A stretch of DNA of 64,000 nucleotides from Burkholderia glumae LMG 2196 = ATCC 33617 (GCF_000960995.1 NZ_CP009435.1:558001-622000); one strand, 5' to 3'. Counted from the first letter of the stretch, positions 1-9,484 are shown. Made by a program: numbers and translations. The notes: a model not told the origin generated them from the sequence alone.

Positions 1-636
1 CTGCGCCGCCACGCGCTCGGCGTGCTGCGCCTGCTCGTCGAGAAGCAGCTGCCGCTCGACCTGCGCGGCCTGCTGCGCACCACCTACGCGAGCTTCGCCG
101 GCATCGCCGGGGTGGCCGAATCGACCGACGCGATCTATGCGTTCTTCCTCGATCGGCTGCGCGGCCTGCTGCGCGAGCGCGGCTACTCGACGGGCGAGAT
201 CGACGCGGTGCTGGGCCTCGAGCCGAGCCGCGTCGACGACCTGATCGCACGCCTGGACGCGGTGCGCGAGTTCACGCGTCTGGCCGAGGCCGGGGCGCTC
301 GCGGCCGCCAACAAGCGCATCTCGAACATCCTGAAGAAGTCCGAAGGCGGCGCGCCGGGCGAAGTCGACGCGGCGCTGCTGGCCGAGGCGGCCGAGCAGG
401 CGCTGGCCGCCGAGCTCGCGCAGGTCGCCCCGCGCGTGCAGGCGCAGCTCGCCGCGCGCGACTACACGGGCGCGCTGTCGGCGCTCGCCGCGCTGCGCGC
501 GCCGGTCGACACGTTCTTCAACGACGTGATGGTGAACGCCGAGGACCCGGCGCTGCGCGCCAACCGCCTCGCCTTGCTCGGGGCGCTGCACCAGCAGATG
601 AACTGCGTGGCGGACATCTCGAAGCTCGCCGCCTGA
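1..636 (+). CDS. glyS: glycyl-tRNA synthetase beta subunit, C-terminal part
   Basis: The reading frame is open from the first base, so only the last 211 codons are visible. Family knowledge: the beta subunit of the alpha2beta2 bacterial GlyRS charges tRNA-Gly, and its C-terminal part is helical and holds the anticodon-binding region. What is seen: an RRHALGVLRLLVEK stretch at the window edge, a KRISNILKK segment about half way, and a FFNDVMVNAEDPALRANRL block near the end. All three are typical of the GlyS C-terminus. The start lies outside the window. gmhB follows 69 bases later on the same strand, as is usual in Burkholderia relatives. Confidence 0.95.
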   Translation: MRRHALGVLRLLVEKQLPLDLRGLLRTTYASFAGIAGVAESTDAIYAFFLDRLRGLLRERGYSTGEIDAVLGLEPSRVDDLIARLDAVREFTRLAEAGALAAANKRISNILKKSEGGAPGEVDAALLAEAAEQALAAELAQVAPRVQAQLAARDYTGALSALAALRAPVDTFFNDVMVNAEDPALRANRLALLGALHQQMNCVADISKLAA

Positions 637-705
637 GCGCCCTCACCGCCGCCCAACCCGCCGCCCCGGGCGGCCCACCGCCAGCCAGCGCCAGGAGAGC
701 ACGCC

Positions 706-1269
706 ATGCCGACGAATGCCAACCGCAAGCTCGTCGTCCTCGACCGGGACGGCGTCATCAACGTCGATTCGGACGCGTTCATCAAGACGCCCGACGAATG
801 GATCACGCTGCCCGGCGCCCTCGAGGCGATCGGGCGGCTCAACCACGCGGGCTATCGCGTGGTGGTGGCGACCAACCAGTCGGGCATCGGCCGCGGACTG
901 TTCGACATGGCCGCGCTCAACGCGATGCACCTGAAGATGCACAAGGCCGCCGCGGCGGTGGGCGCGCGCATCGACGCGGTGTTCTTCTGCCCGCACACGG
1001 CCGGCGACAACTGCGAGTGCCGCAAGCCGAAGCCCGGCATGATGGCGATGATCGCCGAGCGCTTCGAGGTCGAGCCCGACCAGACGCCGGTCGTCGGGGA
1101 TTCGCTGCGCGACCTGCAGGCGGGCGCCGCGCTGGGCTTCCAGCCGCACCTGGTGCTGACCGGCAAGGGCCGCCGGACGCTGGCCGCCGGCAACCTGCCC
1201 GACGGCACGCGCGTGCACGACGACCTGCGCGCCTTCGCGCTCGATTTCCTGTCCCGTGAGCCGGCCTGA
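706..1269 (+). CDS. gmhB: D-glycero-beta-D-manno-heptose-1,7-bisphosphate 7-phosphatase
   Basis: A 187-residue HAD-superfamily phosphatase that removes the 7-phosphate from heptose bisphosphate in the cytoplasmic ADP-heptose pathway for LPS inner core. Seen: the N-terminal catalytic DRDGVIN motif (nucleophile and acid/base Asp), TNQSGIGRG near residue 50, a Cys/His zinc loop (CPH followed by CEC, just before RKPKPG) that separates GmhB from other HAD enzymes, and VVGDSLRDLQAG near residue 125. The start is supported by GGAGAG seven bases upstream. plsC follows, and co-transcription with glyS and plsC is likely. Confidence 0.93.
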   Translation: MPTNANRKLVVLDRDGVINVDSDAFIKTPDEWITLPGALEAIGRLNHAGYRVVVATNQSGIGRGLFDMAALNAMHLKMHKAAAAVGARIDAVFFCPHTAGDNCECRKPKPGMMAMIAERFEVEPDQTPVVGDSLRDLQAGAALGFQPHLVLTGKGRRTLAAGNLPDGTRVHDDLRAFALDFLSREPA

Positions 1270-1324
1270 GGGGGCATCCGCCGCCGCCCGCCGCCCCCTC
1301 CCCACCCCCGAGCCCCCGACTCCG

Positions 1325-2071
1325 ATGCGCCTCCTCCGTTCGCTGCTGCTGCTGATCTTCTTCGTGCTGTACACGGTGCCCTACGCCACCGCCTGTTTCA
1401 TCGCGTTCCCGTTCCTGCGTCCCGACGCGCGCTACTGGATGGCGGCGGGCTGGTGCCGCTCCACGCTCGCGGTGACGCGCTGGCTGAACGGCATCCGCTA
1501 CCGCATCGAGGGCTTCGAGAACCTGCCCGACGGGCCGGCCGTGCTGCTCTCGAAACACCAGTCGGCGTGGGAGACGCTCGCGTTTCCGGCACTGATGCCG
1601 CGCCCGCTCTGCTACGTGTTCAAGCGCGAGCTGCTCTACGTGCCGTTCTTCGGCTGGGCGCTCGGGCTGCTGCACATGGTCCACATCAACCGCAGCGAAG
1701 GCAAGAACGCATTCGACTCGGTGATCCGGCAGGGCAAGAAGCGCCTCGCCGAGGGCGCCTGGGTGATCATGTTCCCGGAAGGCACGCGCACCCCCACCGG
1801 CAGCCAGGGCAAGTACAAGACGGGCGGCGTGCGCTTCGCGGTGGGCACCGGCGCGCCGGTGGTGCCGATCGCCCATAATGCGGGGCGCGTGTGGCCGCGC
1901 AATTCGTTCATCAAGTATCCGGGTATAGTCACGGTGTCGATCGGTAAGCCGATCGATTCGCGCGGCCTCACCCCGGAGGAGCTGAATGCGCGCGTCGAGC
2001 AGTGGATCGAGACGGAAATGCGCCGCATCGATCCCGACGCCTATCGAGGCGCAAGCGGCGAGCGCCGCTGA
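1325..2071 (+). CDS. plsC: 1-acyl-sn-glycerol-3-phosphate acyltransferase
   Basis: A 248-residue inner-membrane acyltransferase that converts lysophosphatidic acid to phosphatidic acid. Seen: a strongly hydrophobic N-terminal anchor (residues about 4-28), the acyltransferase block I variant KHQSAWE (normally NHxSxxD) near residue 79, and block III FPEGTRT near residue 154. The ATG at 1325 starts directly at the membrane anchor. A GTG at 1256 is in frame but would add a proline/arginine-rich leader overlapping gmhB, so it was not chosen. No strong ribosome-binding site is visible, so translational coupling to gmhB is possible. Confidence 0.92.
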   Translation: MRLLRSLLLLIFFVLYTVPYATACFIAFPFLRPDARYWMAAGWCRSTLAVTRWLNGIRYRIEGFENLPDGPAVLLSKHQSAWETLAFPALMPRPLCYVFKRELLYVPFFGWALGLLHMVHINRSEGKNAFDSVIRQGKKRLAEGAWVIMFPEGTRTPTGSQGKYKTGGVRFAVGTGAPVVPIAHNAGRVWPRNSFIKYPGIVTVSIGKPIDSRGLTPEELNARVEQWIETEMRRIDPDAYRGASGERR

Positions 2072-2150
2072 CGATGCCCGGCCGGAGCCCGCCGCACGAC
2101 CCCGATTCAAGGTTTCATTCATATTGCGCACCGCCAAACGAAGCGAACTG

Positions 2151-2993
2151 ATGCCCAAGCGTCCCAGGCCACGGCCCGCCGTCGTCGCACTCGATCACCA
2201 CCAGCTCGATCTGCCGCTGTTCGACGGCCCGCCGCCCGCGCCGCCCGCTTCGCCGTCGCCCGAGCGCGACCGGTCGCGGCGCTCGCTGACGCTCGACGGC
2301 CGCGTCCTCGAGTACCGGCTCAAGCGCTCGGCACGCCGCACCATCGGCTTCGCGATCGACGGCAGCGGGCTCACCATCACCGCGCCGCGCTGGGTCACGC
2401 TCGCCGACATCGAGTCCGCGATCGCCGAGAAGCGCCGCTGGATCTTCGTGAAGCTCGCCGAATGGCAGACCCGCATCGAGCAGCGCGCGCTGCCGCAGAT
2501 CGACTGGAAGGACGGCGCGCGCATCCCGTTCCTCGGCAAGCCGGTCGAGATCGCGCTGGCGTCGGCCGACGGCTCGCTCGGCTACGACGCGGCGCGTTCG
2601 GTGCTCGCGCTCGGGCTGCCCGCGCATGCCGGGCCGCAGCAGATCAAGGACCGCGTGCAGGGCTGGCTGCAGGGCGAGGCCAGGCGCATCTTCGGCGAGC
2701 GGCTGGTGGTGTACGCGCAGAAGCTCGGCGTCAGCTACAGCGCCTATGCGCTGTCGTCGGCCTCGACGCGCTGGGGCAGCTGCTCGAGCGACGGCAAGAT
2801 CCGCCTGAACTGGCGGCTCGTGCATTTCCCGGTCTCGATCATCGACTACGTGGTCGCGCACGAACTCTCGCACCTGCGCGAGATGAATCACAGCCCCGCG
2901 TTCTGGCAGACGGTCGAATCGATCTTCCCGGAATTCCGCGAGGCGCGGCACACGCTCAAGCACCATCCGCCCGAGCTGCTGCCCGCGCTGTAG
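2151..2993 (+). CDS. YgjP/DUF45-type zinc metallopeptidase
   Basis: A 280-residue protein of the YgjP (M48-like, SprT-related) family. Seen: the zinc motif HELSH followed by LREMNH at about residues 237-247, with HSPAFW just after it, and RWGSCSSDGKIRLNW upstream, which is the other conserved block of this family. The proline-rich N-terminus (about 45 residues) looks disordered. The frame is open upstream of 2151 and overlaps plsC; an in-frame TTG near 2124 is an alternative start. The substrate is unknown. It closes the glyS-gmhB-plsC run and is followed by a strong hairpin terminator. Confidence 0.85.
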   Translation: MPKRPRPRPAVVALDHHQLDLPLFDGPPPAPPASPSPERDRSRRSLTLDGRVLEYRLKRSARRTIGFAIDGSGLTITAPRWVTLADIESAIAEKRRWIFVKLAEWQTRIEQRALPQIDWKDGARIPFLGKPVEIALASADGSLGYDAARSVLALGLPAHAGPQQIKDRVQGWLQGEARRIFGERLVVYAQKLGVSYSAYALSSASTRWGSCSSDGKIRLNWRLVHFPVSIIDYVVAHELSHLREMNHSPAFWQTVESIFPEFREARHTLKHHPPELLPAL

Positions 2994-3011
2994 GCGCGCA
3001 GCATGCCGCGC

Positions 3012-3051
3012 CATGAAAAACGGCGCCTCGCGTGAGGCGCCGTTTTTCATG
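3012..3051. terminator. bidirectional intrinsic terminator between the metallopeptidase and gloA
   Basis: A perfect 18-bp inverted repeat (3012-3029 and 3034-3051) around a 4-base loop. The GC core is flanked by five A on the left and five T on the right, so the transcript forms a GC stem followed by a U tract in both directions. The genes on both sides end here (2993 on plus, 3062 on minus). Confidence 0.93.
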
Positions 3052-3061
3052 GGCATCCGGC

Positions 3062-3451
3062 TCAGTGCGACTTGCGCTGGATGAATTCGATCTTGTAGCC
3101 GTCCGGGTCCTCGACGAATGCGATCACGGTCGTGCCGTGCTTCATCGGGCCCGCTTCGCGCGTGACCTTGCCGCCCTGCGCCTTGATGCGCTCGCAGGCC
3201 GCGTAGGCGTCGTCGACCTCGATCGCGAGGTGGCCGAAACCGGTGCCGATCTCATAGGACGGCGTGTCCCAGTTGTGGGTCAGCTCGATCACGGTGCCGG
3301 TCGATTCCGCTTCGTAACCGACGAACGCGAGCGTGAACCTGCCTTCCGGATAGTCGTTGCGGCGCAGCAGCTTCATGCCGAGCAGCCCGGTGTAGAACTG
3401 GATCGAGCGGTCGAGATCGCCGACGCGCAGCATCGTATGCAGCATTCGCAT
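3062..3451 (-). CDS. gloA: lactoylglutathione lyase (glyoxalase I)
   Basis: A 129-residue glyoxalase I that isomerises the methylglyoxal-glutathione hemithioacetal to S-lactoylglutathione. Seen: a two-module VOC fold with the four expected metal ligands, His in MRMLHT at the N-terminus, Glu in VIELTHNW, His in GFGHLAIEVDD, and Glu in GYKIEFIQ at the C-terminus. The ATG at 3451 was chosen because GGAG lies nine bases upstream and it gives the standard N-terminus; the frame is open for eight more codons. The gene stands alone and converges on the shared terminator. Confidence 0.95.
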   Translation of the reverse strand: MRMLHTMLRVGDLDRSIQFYTGLLGMKLLRRNDYPEGRFTLAFVGYEAESTGTVIELTHNWDTPSYEIGTGFGHLAIEVDDAYAACERIKAQGGKVTREAGPMKHGTTVIAFVEDPDGYKIEFIQRKSH

Positions 3452-3596
3452 GGTGGGGAACTCCGTGTAAACCATCTGGGGGAACAGCCGAATTTACCAG
3501 ACGCGGCCGATTTTCGCCGGCGGGCCGGCGCATCCGCGAACCGGCCCGGCCGGCCGATCCGGACCGCGGGCATGACGGCCCGCGCCGCCGCCCGCC

Positions 3597-4427
3597 TCAG
3601 CCGGCGGCGGGCCGCGTCGCGGCGACCGTGCGCGCCAGCCTCACGTATTCGGCCACGCCGACGTCCTCGGCGCGGCGCGCCAGATCGAAGCCGAGCGCCT
3701 CGAAATCGACCACGTCGCGGTACGCGCCGAGCGTGTTGCGCAGCATCTTGCGGCGCTGCGAGAAGGCCGCCGTGACCACCTCGCCGAGCACGCCGACATC
3801 CACCTCGGCCAGCTCGTGCGGCGCATGCGGAATCATCCGCACGATCGCCGAATCGACCTTCGGCGGCGGCTGGAACGACTCGGGCGGCACGTCGATCAGC
3901 TTGTCCATCACGTAGCGGTACTGCAGCATCACCGACAGCCGGCTGAACGCCTTGCTGCCCGGCTCGGCCACCATCCGCTCGACCACCTCGTTCTGCAGCA
4001 TGAAGTGCTGGTCCACCACGCGTTCGGCGAACCTCATCAGGTGGAACAGCAGCGGGCTGGAGATGTTGTAGGGCAGATTGCCGATGATGCGCAGCGACGG
4101 CTGCTCGCCCGGCAGCGCGAGCGCGCCGAAATCGAACCCGAGCGCGTCGCCGGCATGCAGCTCCAGCAGGCTGCCGAAGCGCTGCTTGAGGCGGCCGATC
4201 AGGTCGCGGTCGAGCTCGACGGCGTGCAGCGGCGCCTCCGGCGTGGCGAGCCGCTCGATCACGGGGCCGGTCAGCGCGCCGAGGCCGGGGCCGATCTCGA
4301 CCATGCGCTGGCCGCGCTCGGGGCGGATCGTCGAGACGATCGAGTCGATCACGCCGGTGTCGACGAGAAAGTTCTGCCCGAAGCGCTTGCGCGCGAAGTG
4401 TCCCTGGTGCTGTCTGCTGTTCGACAT
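3597..4427 (-). CDS. rsmA: 16S rRNA (adenine1518-N6/adenine1519-N6)-dimethyltransferase
   Basis: A 276-residue KsgA/RsmA methyltransferase that dimethylates two adjacent adenines at the 3' end of 16S rRNA, a late 30S quality-control step. Seen: the N-terminal ARKRFGQNFL motif, SAM motif I VEIGPGLGALT near residue 43, and the catalytic NLPYNISSPLL motif near residue 115. The start at 4427 gives the normal N-terminus; an in-frame codon at 4439 would add four residues. It follows pdxA on the same strand, as in the lptD-surA-pdxA-rsmA run of E. coli. Confidence 0.95.
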   Translation of the reverse strand: MSNSRQHQGHFARKRFGQNFLVDTGVIDSIVSTIRPERGQRMVEIGPGLGALTGPVIERLATPEAPLHAVELDRDLIGRLKQRFGSLLELHAGDALGFDFGALALPGEQPSLRIIGNLPYNISSPLLFHLMRFAERVVDQHFMLQNEVVERMVAEPGSKAFSRLSVMLQYRYVMDKLIDVPPESFQPPPKVDSAIVRMIPHAPHELAEVDVGVLGEVVTAAFSQRRKMLRNTLGAYRDVVDFEALGFDLARRAEDVGVAEYVRLARTVAATRPAAG

Positions 4428-4462
4428 CGAAAGAATCAAACGAAAGTGGAGCGAGCGGTGCC

Positions 4463-5455
4463 TCAGGCACCGCGGCGGTGGCGCGCCATCGCGACCGCGG
4501 TGTCGAGCGCGGCGATCAGGCTGCCCGGATCGGCGCGGCCGGTGCCGGCCAGATCGAGCGCGGTGCCATGGTCGACCGAGGTGCGCACGATCGGCAGGCC
4601 GAGCGTGACATTGATGCCTTCGCCGAACGTCGCGAACTTGAGCACCGGCAGGCCCTGGTCATGGAACATCGCGAGCACGCAGTCGGCGTGCTCGAGGTAG
4701 CGCGGCTGGAACAGCGTGTCGGCCGGATACGGGCCGCGCGCGTCGATGCCGCGCGCCTTGGCCTCGGCCAGCGCCGGCGCGATCACGTCGATCTCCTCGC
4801 GGCCGAGGTAGCCGTTCTCGCCCGCGTGCGGGTTCAGGCCGGTGACGAGGATGCGCGGGGCGGCCAGGCCGAAATGGCGGCGCAGGTCGGCGTCGACGAT
4901 GGCGAGCGTCTCGACCAGCGAGTCGATCGTCAGCGCGGCCGACACGTCCTTGAGCGGCAGGTGCGTGGTGGCGAGTGCGACGCGCAGCGGCCGCTCGCCG
5001 GTGCCGGCCAGCATCATCACGACGCGCGGCGTGCCGGTGCGCTCGGCCAGATATTCGGTATGGCCGGTGAACGGTACGCCGGCATCGTTGATGGTGCTCT
5101 TCTGCAGCGGCGCCGTGACGATCGCGTCGTAGCGGCCCGCCACCGCGCCGTCGATCGCCGCGTCGAGCAGGCCCAGCACGTAGCGGCCGTTGGCCGCGTC
5201 GAGCTGCCCGGCCCGCGCCGGCGCGGCGAGCGGGCGATGCGCCACCGTCACGCGCTGGCCGACGCCGAGCGCGGCCGGATCGACGCCGGCCGCCTGCGCG
5301 CGTTCGGCGAACAGCGCCGCGTCGCACAGCACCTCGAAGCACGCGTCGGGCCAGCGCAGCGGCGCCTCGGCAAGCGCGCGCGCGCTCAGCTCGGGGCCGA
5401 CCCCGGCCGGCTCGCCGGTGGTGATCGCGATGCGCAGCGTCGGGTCGGTGGCCAT
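4463..5455 (-). CDS. pdxA: 4-hydroxythreonine-4-phosphate dehydrogenase
   Basis: A 330-residue NAD-dependent enzyme of pyridoxal 5'-phosphate synthesis (DXP-dependent route). Seen: ITTGEPAGVGPEL at the N-terminus, and metal-ligand histidines in GHTEYLAERTG (near residue 135) and AMFHDQGLPVLKF (near residue 265), both conserved in PdxA. Length is as expected. It sits 11 bases downstream of surA and 35 bases upstream of rsmA, so a single operon is likely. Confidence 0.95.
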   Translation of the reverse strand: MATDPTLRIAITTGEPAGVGPELSARALAEAPLRWPDACFEVLCDAALFAERAQAAGVDPAALGVGQRVTVAHRPLAAPARAGQLDAANGRYVLGLLDAAIDGAVAGRYDAIVTAPLQKSTINDAGVPFTGHTEYLAERTGTPRVVMMLAGTGERPLRVALATTHLPLKDVSAALTIDSLVETLAIVDADLRRHFGLAAPRILVTGLNPHAGENGYLGREEIDVIAPALAEAKARGIDARGPYPADTLFQPRYLEHADCVLAMFHDQGLPVLKFATFGEGINVTLGLPIVRTSVDHGTALDLAGTGRADPGSLIAALDTAVAMARHRRGA

Positions 5456-5466
5456 GGCGGGCTCGC

Positions 5467-6822
5467 TCAGGGCTGCGGCTGGCCGATCTTGATCTGCACG
5501 TAGGACGAATCGCGCAGCTCGCGCAGCCAGTCGGCATAGGCCTGCTCGGCCTTGCGCTGGCCGATCGCCTGACGCGCGATGTCCATCTGCTGCTGGATCG
5601 AGCCTTCCGCGTCGCGGCGGCCGAGCACCTGGATCAGGTGATAGCCGTACTCGGTGCGCACCGGGTTGCTGATCTGGCCGTCCTGCAGCGAATTCATGGC
5701 GCGCTCGAATTCCGGCACCGTCTCGCCCGGGCTGATCCAGCCGAGATCGCCGCCCTGCGAGGCCGAGCCGTCCTGCGAGTAGGTGCGCGCGAAGCTCGCG
5801 AAATCGCCGCCCGCCTCCACCTTGTTGCGGATGTCGATCAGCTGCTGGCGCGCCTGCGCCTCGGACTTGCCTTCGCCGACGCGCAGCAGGATGTGGCGCA
5901 CGTGGGTCTGCACGATCTTCGGCGACGCGGCCGAGGTGCCCTGCGCGGGGCGGCGATCGACCAGACGCACGATCTCGAAGCCGTCCGGCACGCGGATCAG
6001 CGCCGGATTGACCTGGCCCGGCCGCAGTTGCGCGACGGCCTGCACCACGTCGGCCGGCAGCGAGCCCGGCGGCTTGAAGCCGAGGTCGCCGCCCGACTTC
6101 GCGTCCTTCGCCTCGGAATTGTTCTTCGCGAGCCGCTCGAAATCGGCGCCCGGCGCGAGGGCCTGCTTGAGCAGGCCCTCGGCCTTCTTCCGGGCGGCGT
6201 CGATCTGCGTTTCCGGCGCGTTCTGCGGGGCGGCCACGAAGATGTGCTCGAGCCGGAGGTCCTGCTGCGAACCCGCGTTCGGGCCGCGCTGGCTCGCGAT
6301 GTAGCTGGCCACCTCGGCGTCGGACACGGTGATCTTGCTGTCCACTTCCTTCTCGCGCAGGCGCGAGAGCATCAGTTCGGTGCGCGCGTCGCTGACGAAG
6401 ATGTTCCAGGGCACCCCTTCGGCCTCGAGCCGCGCGCGGTACTGGTCGAGCGACATGTTGTTGGCGGCGGCCAGGCGCTGCAGCGTGGCCTGCACCATCG
6501 CGTCGTCCACCACGATGCCGTCCTCCTTCGCCTTCTGCACCTGGATGCGCTCCAACACCATCTGGTTCAGCACCTGCATGCGCAACTCGTCGATGGGCGG
6601 CACCGGCGCCTTCTGCTGCCGCAGCCGGCGCGCGATCAGGTCGACCCGCTGGTCGAGCTCGCGGCCGGTGATCACGTCGTTGTTGACGACGGCGACGACC
6701 TCGTCGGCCAGCGTCGCGCCATTCGAACCGAGCGCTTGCGCGACCGCCGGCGTGACGGACAGCAGCGACATGGCGGCGACGAGGCCGGACACGATTGCTG
6801 CGAAGCGAAGGGTTTTCTTCAT
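5467..6822 (-). CDS. surA: periplasmic chaperone / peptidyl-prolyl isomerase SurA
   Basis: A 451-residue periplasmic chaperone for outer-membrane proteins, including the neighbouring LptD. Seen: an N-terminal signal peptide (MKKTLRF, a hydrophobic core, and Ala-Gln-Ala near residue 30), a SurA_N chaperone region (residues about 37-160), then two parvulin domains starting around LRLEHIFVA and THVRHILLRVGEGKSE. The ATG at 6822 gives the classical Lys-Lys signal start; an in-frame GTG two codons upstream is an alternative. lptD ends 72 bases upstream on the same strand. Confidence 0.95.
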   Translation of the reverse strand: MKKTLRFAAIVSGLVAAMSLLSVTPAVAQALGSNGATLADEVVAVVNNDVITGRELDQRVDLIARRLRQQKAPVPPIDELRMQVLNQMVLERIQVQKAKEDGIVVDDAMVQATLQRLAAANNMSLDQYRARLEAEGVPWNIFVSDARTELMLSRLREKEVDSKITVSDAEVASYIASQRGPNAGSQQDLRLEHIFVAAPQNAPETQIDAARKKAEGLLKQALAPGADFERLAKNNSEAKDAKSGGDLGFKPPGSLPADVVQAVAQLRPGQVNPALIRVPDGFEIVRLVDRRPAQGTSAASPKIVQTHVRHILLRVGEGKSEAQARQQLIDIRNKVEAGGDFASFARTYSQDGSASQGGDLGWISPGETVPEFERAMNSLQDGQISNPVRTEYGYHLIQVLGRRDAEGSIQQQMDIARQAIGQRKAEQAYADWLRELRDSSYVQIKIGQPQP

Positions 6823-6894
6823 TGCCACGGAGACTCCATTGAAAGCAGGCTGGCCGGCACCGTGTCAGGCGCGGCGATGGTGCGCGAAGCTTGG

Positions 6895-9252
6895 TTACTC
6901 ATAGTTGCTGAAACGGGCCAGCGGCGGGGCCTGGGGCGGCAGCGGCGTATAGCCCGGAATGCCCTGGCGGAACGCGGCGACGAGCCCGTTGTCGATGCTC
7001 GTCAGCCCCTTGAGCGTCAGCTGCGCCATGAAGCGCGTCGCCGAGCTCTGCTGGCCCGACGTGTTGACGCCGTTCGCGTAGCGCTGCACGCCGACGCCGA
7101 GCGCCCAGCAGTCGGCATCGTACTGGAAGCCGAGTAGACCGTCGACCACCCGGTTGCTGGCCAGATCGTAATTGAAGCGGCCGACCGCGTACAAATGGCG
7201 CGTGAGCGGCCACTGGCCCGAGATCAGCACCTGATTGATCGGATCGCCGTTGAGCGTGGTATTGGCGCGCGTGTAGCGATAGGCCACGTTGATCACGCTG
7301 CGCTCGCCGGGACTGTAGCCGAAGCCGACGCTCGACTTCACGAGCTGATTGTTGTCGGCGTTGTACTGGAACGCCGTCTCCGACGCGAAGCCGGCACCGA
7401 GCTTCACCGAGGCGCCGAGGATCAGGTCCGAGTGGCGCGCCTGCGCGACCGAGTCGGTCGGCAGCAGCGTGGTGCGCTGGTTGGTGAAGTAATACTGCTG
7501 CGCGATCACGAAGCGCGCGCGCTCGTCGCCCGTGGCCGGGTTCAGGAATCGCGTGGTCAGCGCGGCGGTGATGCGGTTCTCGTCGGCGATCCGGTCGTTG
7601 CCGACGAAGGTGTTGGTGGTGAAGATCTCGGCGAGCCCGAAGTCGGACTCGGCGGTATCGAACAGCGGCGCGTCGAGCTGGTTGCGGTACGGCGTGTAGA
7701 CGTAGAACAGCCGCGGCTCGAGCGTCTGGATGAAGTCCTGCCCGAACAGCCGCACCGAGCGGTCGAACTCCAGACCGCTGTCGAGCGAGAAGGTCGGGAT
7801 CGAGTAGGTGAAACGCTTCGGCTGGCCGGGGATGCCGCCCGTCGTCGTCGTGAGGTCGTACGACGCGACGTGCAGTTGCGCCTTCGGCACGATGAAGTAG
7901 CCCGGACCGTAGACCCCATACGAGACGTAGGGGTTGAACATCACGCGGTCGCCCTCGGGCTGGTCCGCCGTGGTGATCCGGAAGCGCGAGTAGTCGGCCT
8001 CGGCGCCGAAGTCGAAGCCGCCCACGTCGTACTTCGCGTACTTCACGTTCAGCTGCGGCTCGCGGCCATACGGCGCGATCGACGGCGGCAGCGTCTGCCA
8101 GTGCTGGTAGCGCGTGAGCACCGACCACGGACCCTTGTTGTAGGTGAGGCCCGCTTCCTGCTGGTACAGCGTCTGGGTGCCGTTGATGAACTGATTGGTC
8201 GCGCCGAGGTCTTCCGGATAAGTATTGTCCGAGACCTTGTTGTAATAGACGTAACCGCCGAAGCCGCCGCCGAAGTTCTGCTGGTGCTCCCAGTAGACGG
8301 CGTAGCGGTTCGTGTGCGTCAGCCGATCGTTAGGCAGGAACTCGCCCGTGAGCGAGCCCGAGTAGTTCGGCGACAGATAGCGGAACTCGGCACGCGTGAA
8401 CATGCCGCGCTTGGCGATGATCTCCGGCGTCAGCGTCAGGTCGCGGTTCGGCGCGATGTTGAAGTAGTACGGCAGCGACAGCTCGAAGCCGTTGGTCGAG
8501 CTCAGCGAGACCGTCGGCGGCAGGAAGCCGCTGCGGCGCTCGCCCGACAGCGGGAACGTCAGCCAGGGGCTCGCGAAAATCGGCACGCCCTGGAAGAACA
8601 GCACGCCGTCGCGCGCCACGCCCTCGTCGGCGCCGGTGTCGAACTCGAAGCGGCCGCCCCGGATGTACCAGGCCGGCTGCTCGCACTGGCAGGCCGTGTA
8701 GGTCGCGTCGGTAAATACCGAGCGCTCGCTGTCGAGCAGTTCGACCTGCTTCGCGCTGCCCGAGCCGCCGGTGGTCGTGAAGCGGTACTTCGGCGTGGTC
8801 ATCGTGCCCTGGTTGGCCTCGACCTTCAGATGGGCCTCCGGCCCCGAGAACGTGGTGCCGCTGCCCGACAACGTGACGTGGCCGTAGGCGTCGGCCATGT
8901 CGGTGTCCTGATCGTAGTGCAGCGCGTCGGCCTTCACGATCGTGGTGCCGCGGCGCAGCTCGGCCGACCCCTTGGCGGCCAGGTCCTGGTCGACCGTGCC
9001 GCTCGCGTGGTCGGCGAGCACGAAGCCGGCCGGCTTCGTGCCGGGGCGCAGCGGATGTTCCTCGAGCTGCGGCGCAAGGCGCAGGTCCCAGGGAGAGCCG
9101 AGCGGCTGCGGCTGCGCGGCCGCGCCCACCAGTTGCGCCTGCGCGATCGCGGGCACGAAACCGGGCACGGCGAGCAGCGCCGCCGCGAGGCGCCGTTTGC
9201 GGATCGCGGGTTCGCTGCAGGATACGAGCGGGAAAATCGGTTTGGGCGGCAT
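6895..9252 (-). CDS. lptD: LPS-assembly protein LptD
   Basis: A 785-residue outer-membrane barrel that inserts LPS into the outer leaflet with LptE. Seen: a cleavable-looking N-terminus (Lys/Arg then an Ala/Leu-rich core to about residue 40), an OstA/LptA-like jellyroll with HASGTVDQDLAAKG and TIVKADALHYDQDTDMADAYG, then a long beta-rich barrel ending in an aromatic C-terminal strand. Cysteines fall in a CQC motif near residue 205 and a lone Cys in DADCWALG near the end, fitting the inter-domain disulfide design. The ATG at 9252 was chosen because the upstream open frame is Arg/Pro-rich and lacks a signal. Divergent from amgK. Confidence 0.93.
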   Translation of the reverse strand: MPPKPIFPLVSCSEPAIRKRRLAAALLAVPGFVPAIAQAQLVGAAAQPQPLGSPWDLRLAPQLEEHPLRPGTKPAGFVLADHASGTVDQDLAAKGSAELRRGTTIVKADALHYDQDTDMADAYGHVTLSGSGTTFSGPEAHLKVEANQGTMTTPKYRFTTTGGSGSAKQVELLDSERSVFTDATYTACQCEQPAWYIRGGRFEFDTGADEGVARDGVLFFQGVPIFASPWLTFPLSGERRSGFLPPTVSLSSTNGFELSLPYYFNIAPNRDLTLTPEIIAKRGMFTRAEFRYLSPNYSGSLTGEFLPNDRLTHTNRYAVYWEHQQNFGGGFGGYVYYNKVSDNTYPEDLGATNQFINGTQTLYQQEAGLTYNKGPWSVLTRYQHWQTLPPSIAPYGREPQLNVKYAKYDVGGFDFGAEADYSRFRITTADQPEGDRVMFNPYVSYGVYGPGYFIVPKAQLHVASYDLTTTTGGIPGQPKRFTYSIPTFSLDSGLEFDRSVRLFGQDFIQTLEPRLFYVYTPYRNQLDAPLFDTAESDFGLAEIFTTNTFVGNDRIADENRITAALTTRFLNPATGDERARFVIAQQYYFTNQRTTLLPTDSVAQARHSDLILGASVKLGAGFASETAFQYNADNNQLVKSSVGFGYSPGERSVINVAYRYTRANTTLNGDPINQVLISGQWPLTRHLYAVGRFNYDLASNRVVDGLLGFQYDADCWALGVGVQRYANGVNTSGQQSSATRFMAQLTLKGLTSIDNGLVAAFRQGIPGYTPLPPQAPPLARFSNYE

Positions 9253-9404
9253 CGATATCGGGCGAATCGGTCCCGGCAGATCCCTGGCGTTCGCTCGTCG
9301 AGGCCCGCGCAATCGAACCGTGACTGCGACGCGGCGCACACGAAGCAAGGCGATCGGCGGGCGGCACGACGGGCCGCAGCCGCGCTGCGACCCGCAACCG
9401 GCGG

Positions 9405-9450
9405 GGATTGACACGGGACGCGTCAAAAAAGTCGTGGGGTATTATATGGC
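9405..9450. promoter_or_regulatory. candidate divergent promoter region between lptD and amgK
   Basis: This short AT-richer patch contains a perfect TATAAT on the minus strand (9446-9441), pointing at lptD, and a TTGACA on the plus strand at 9408-9413. Neither has a well-spaced partner box, so this is only a likely promoter location. It lies in the only space that can serve lptD and amgK. Confidence 0.35.
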
Positions 9451-9484
9451 AAGACGTTCCCCCCTCCGCCGAGTTTCCGTTTCG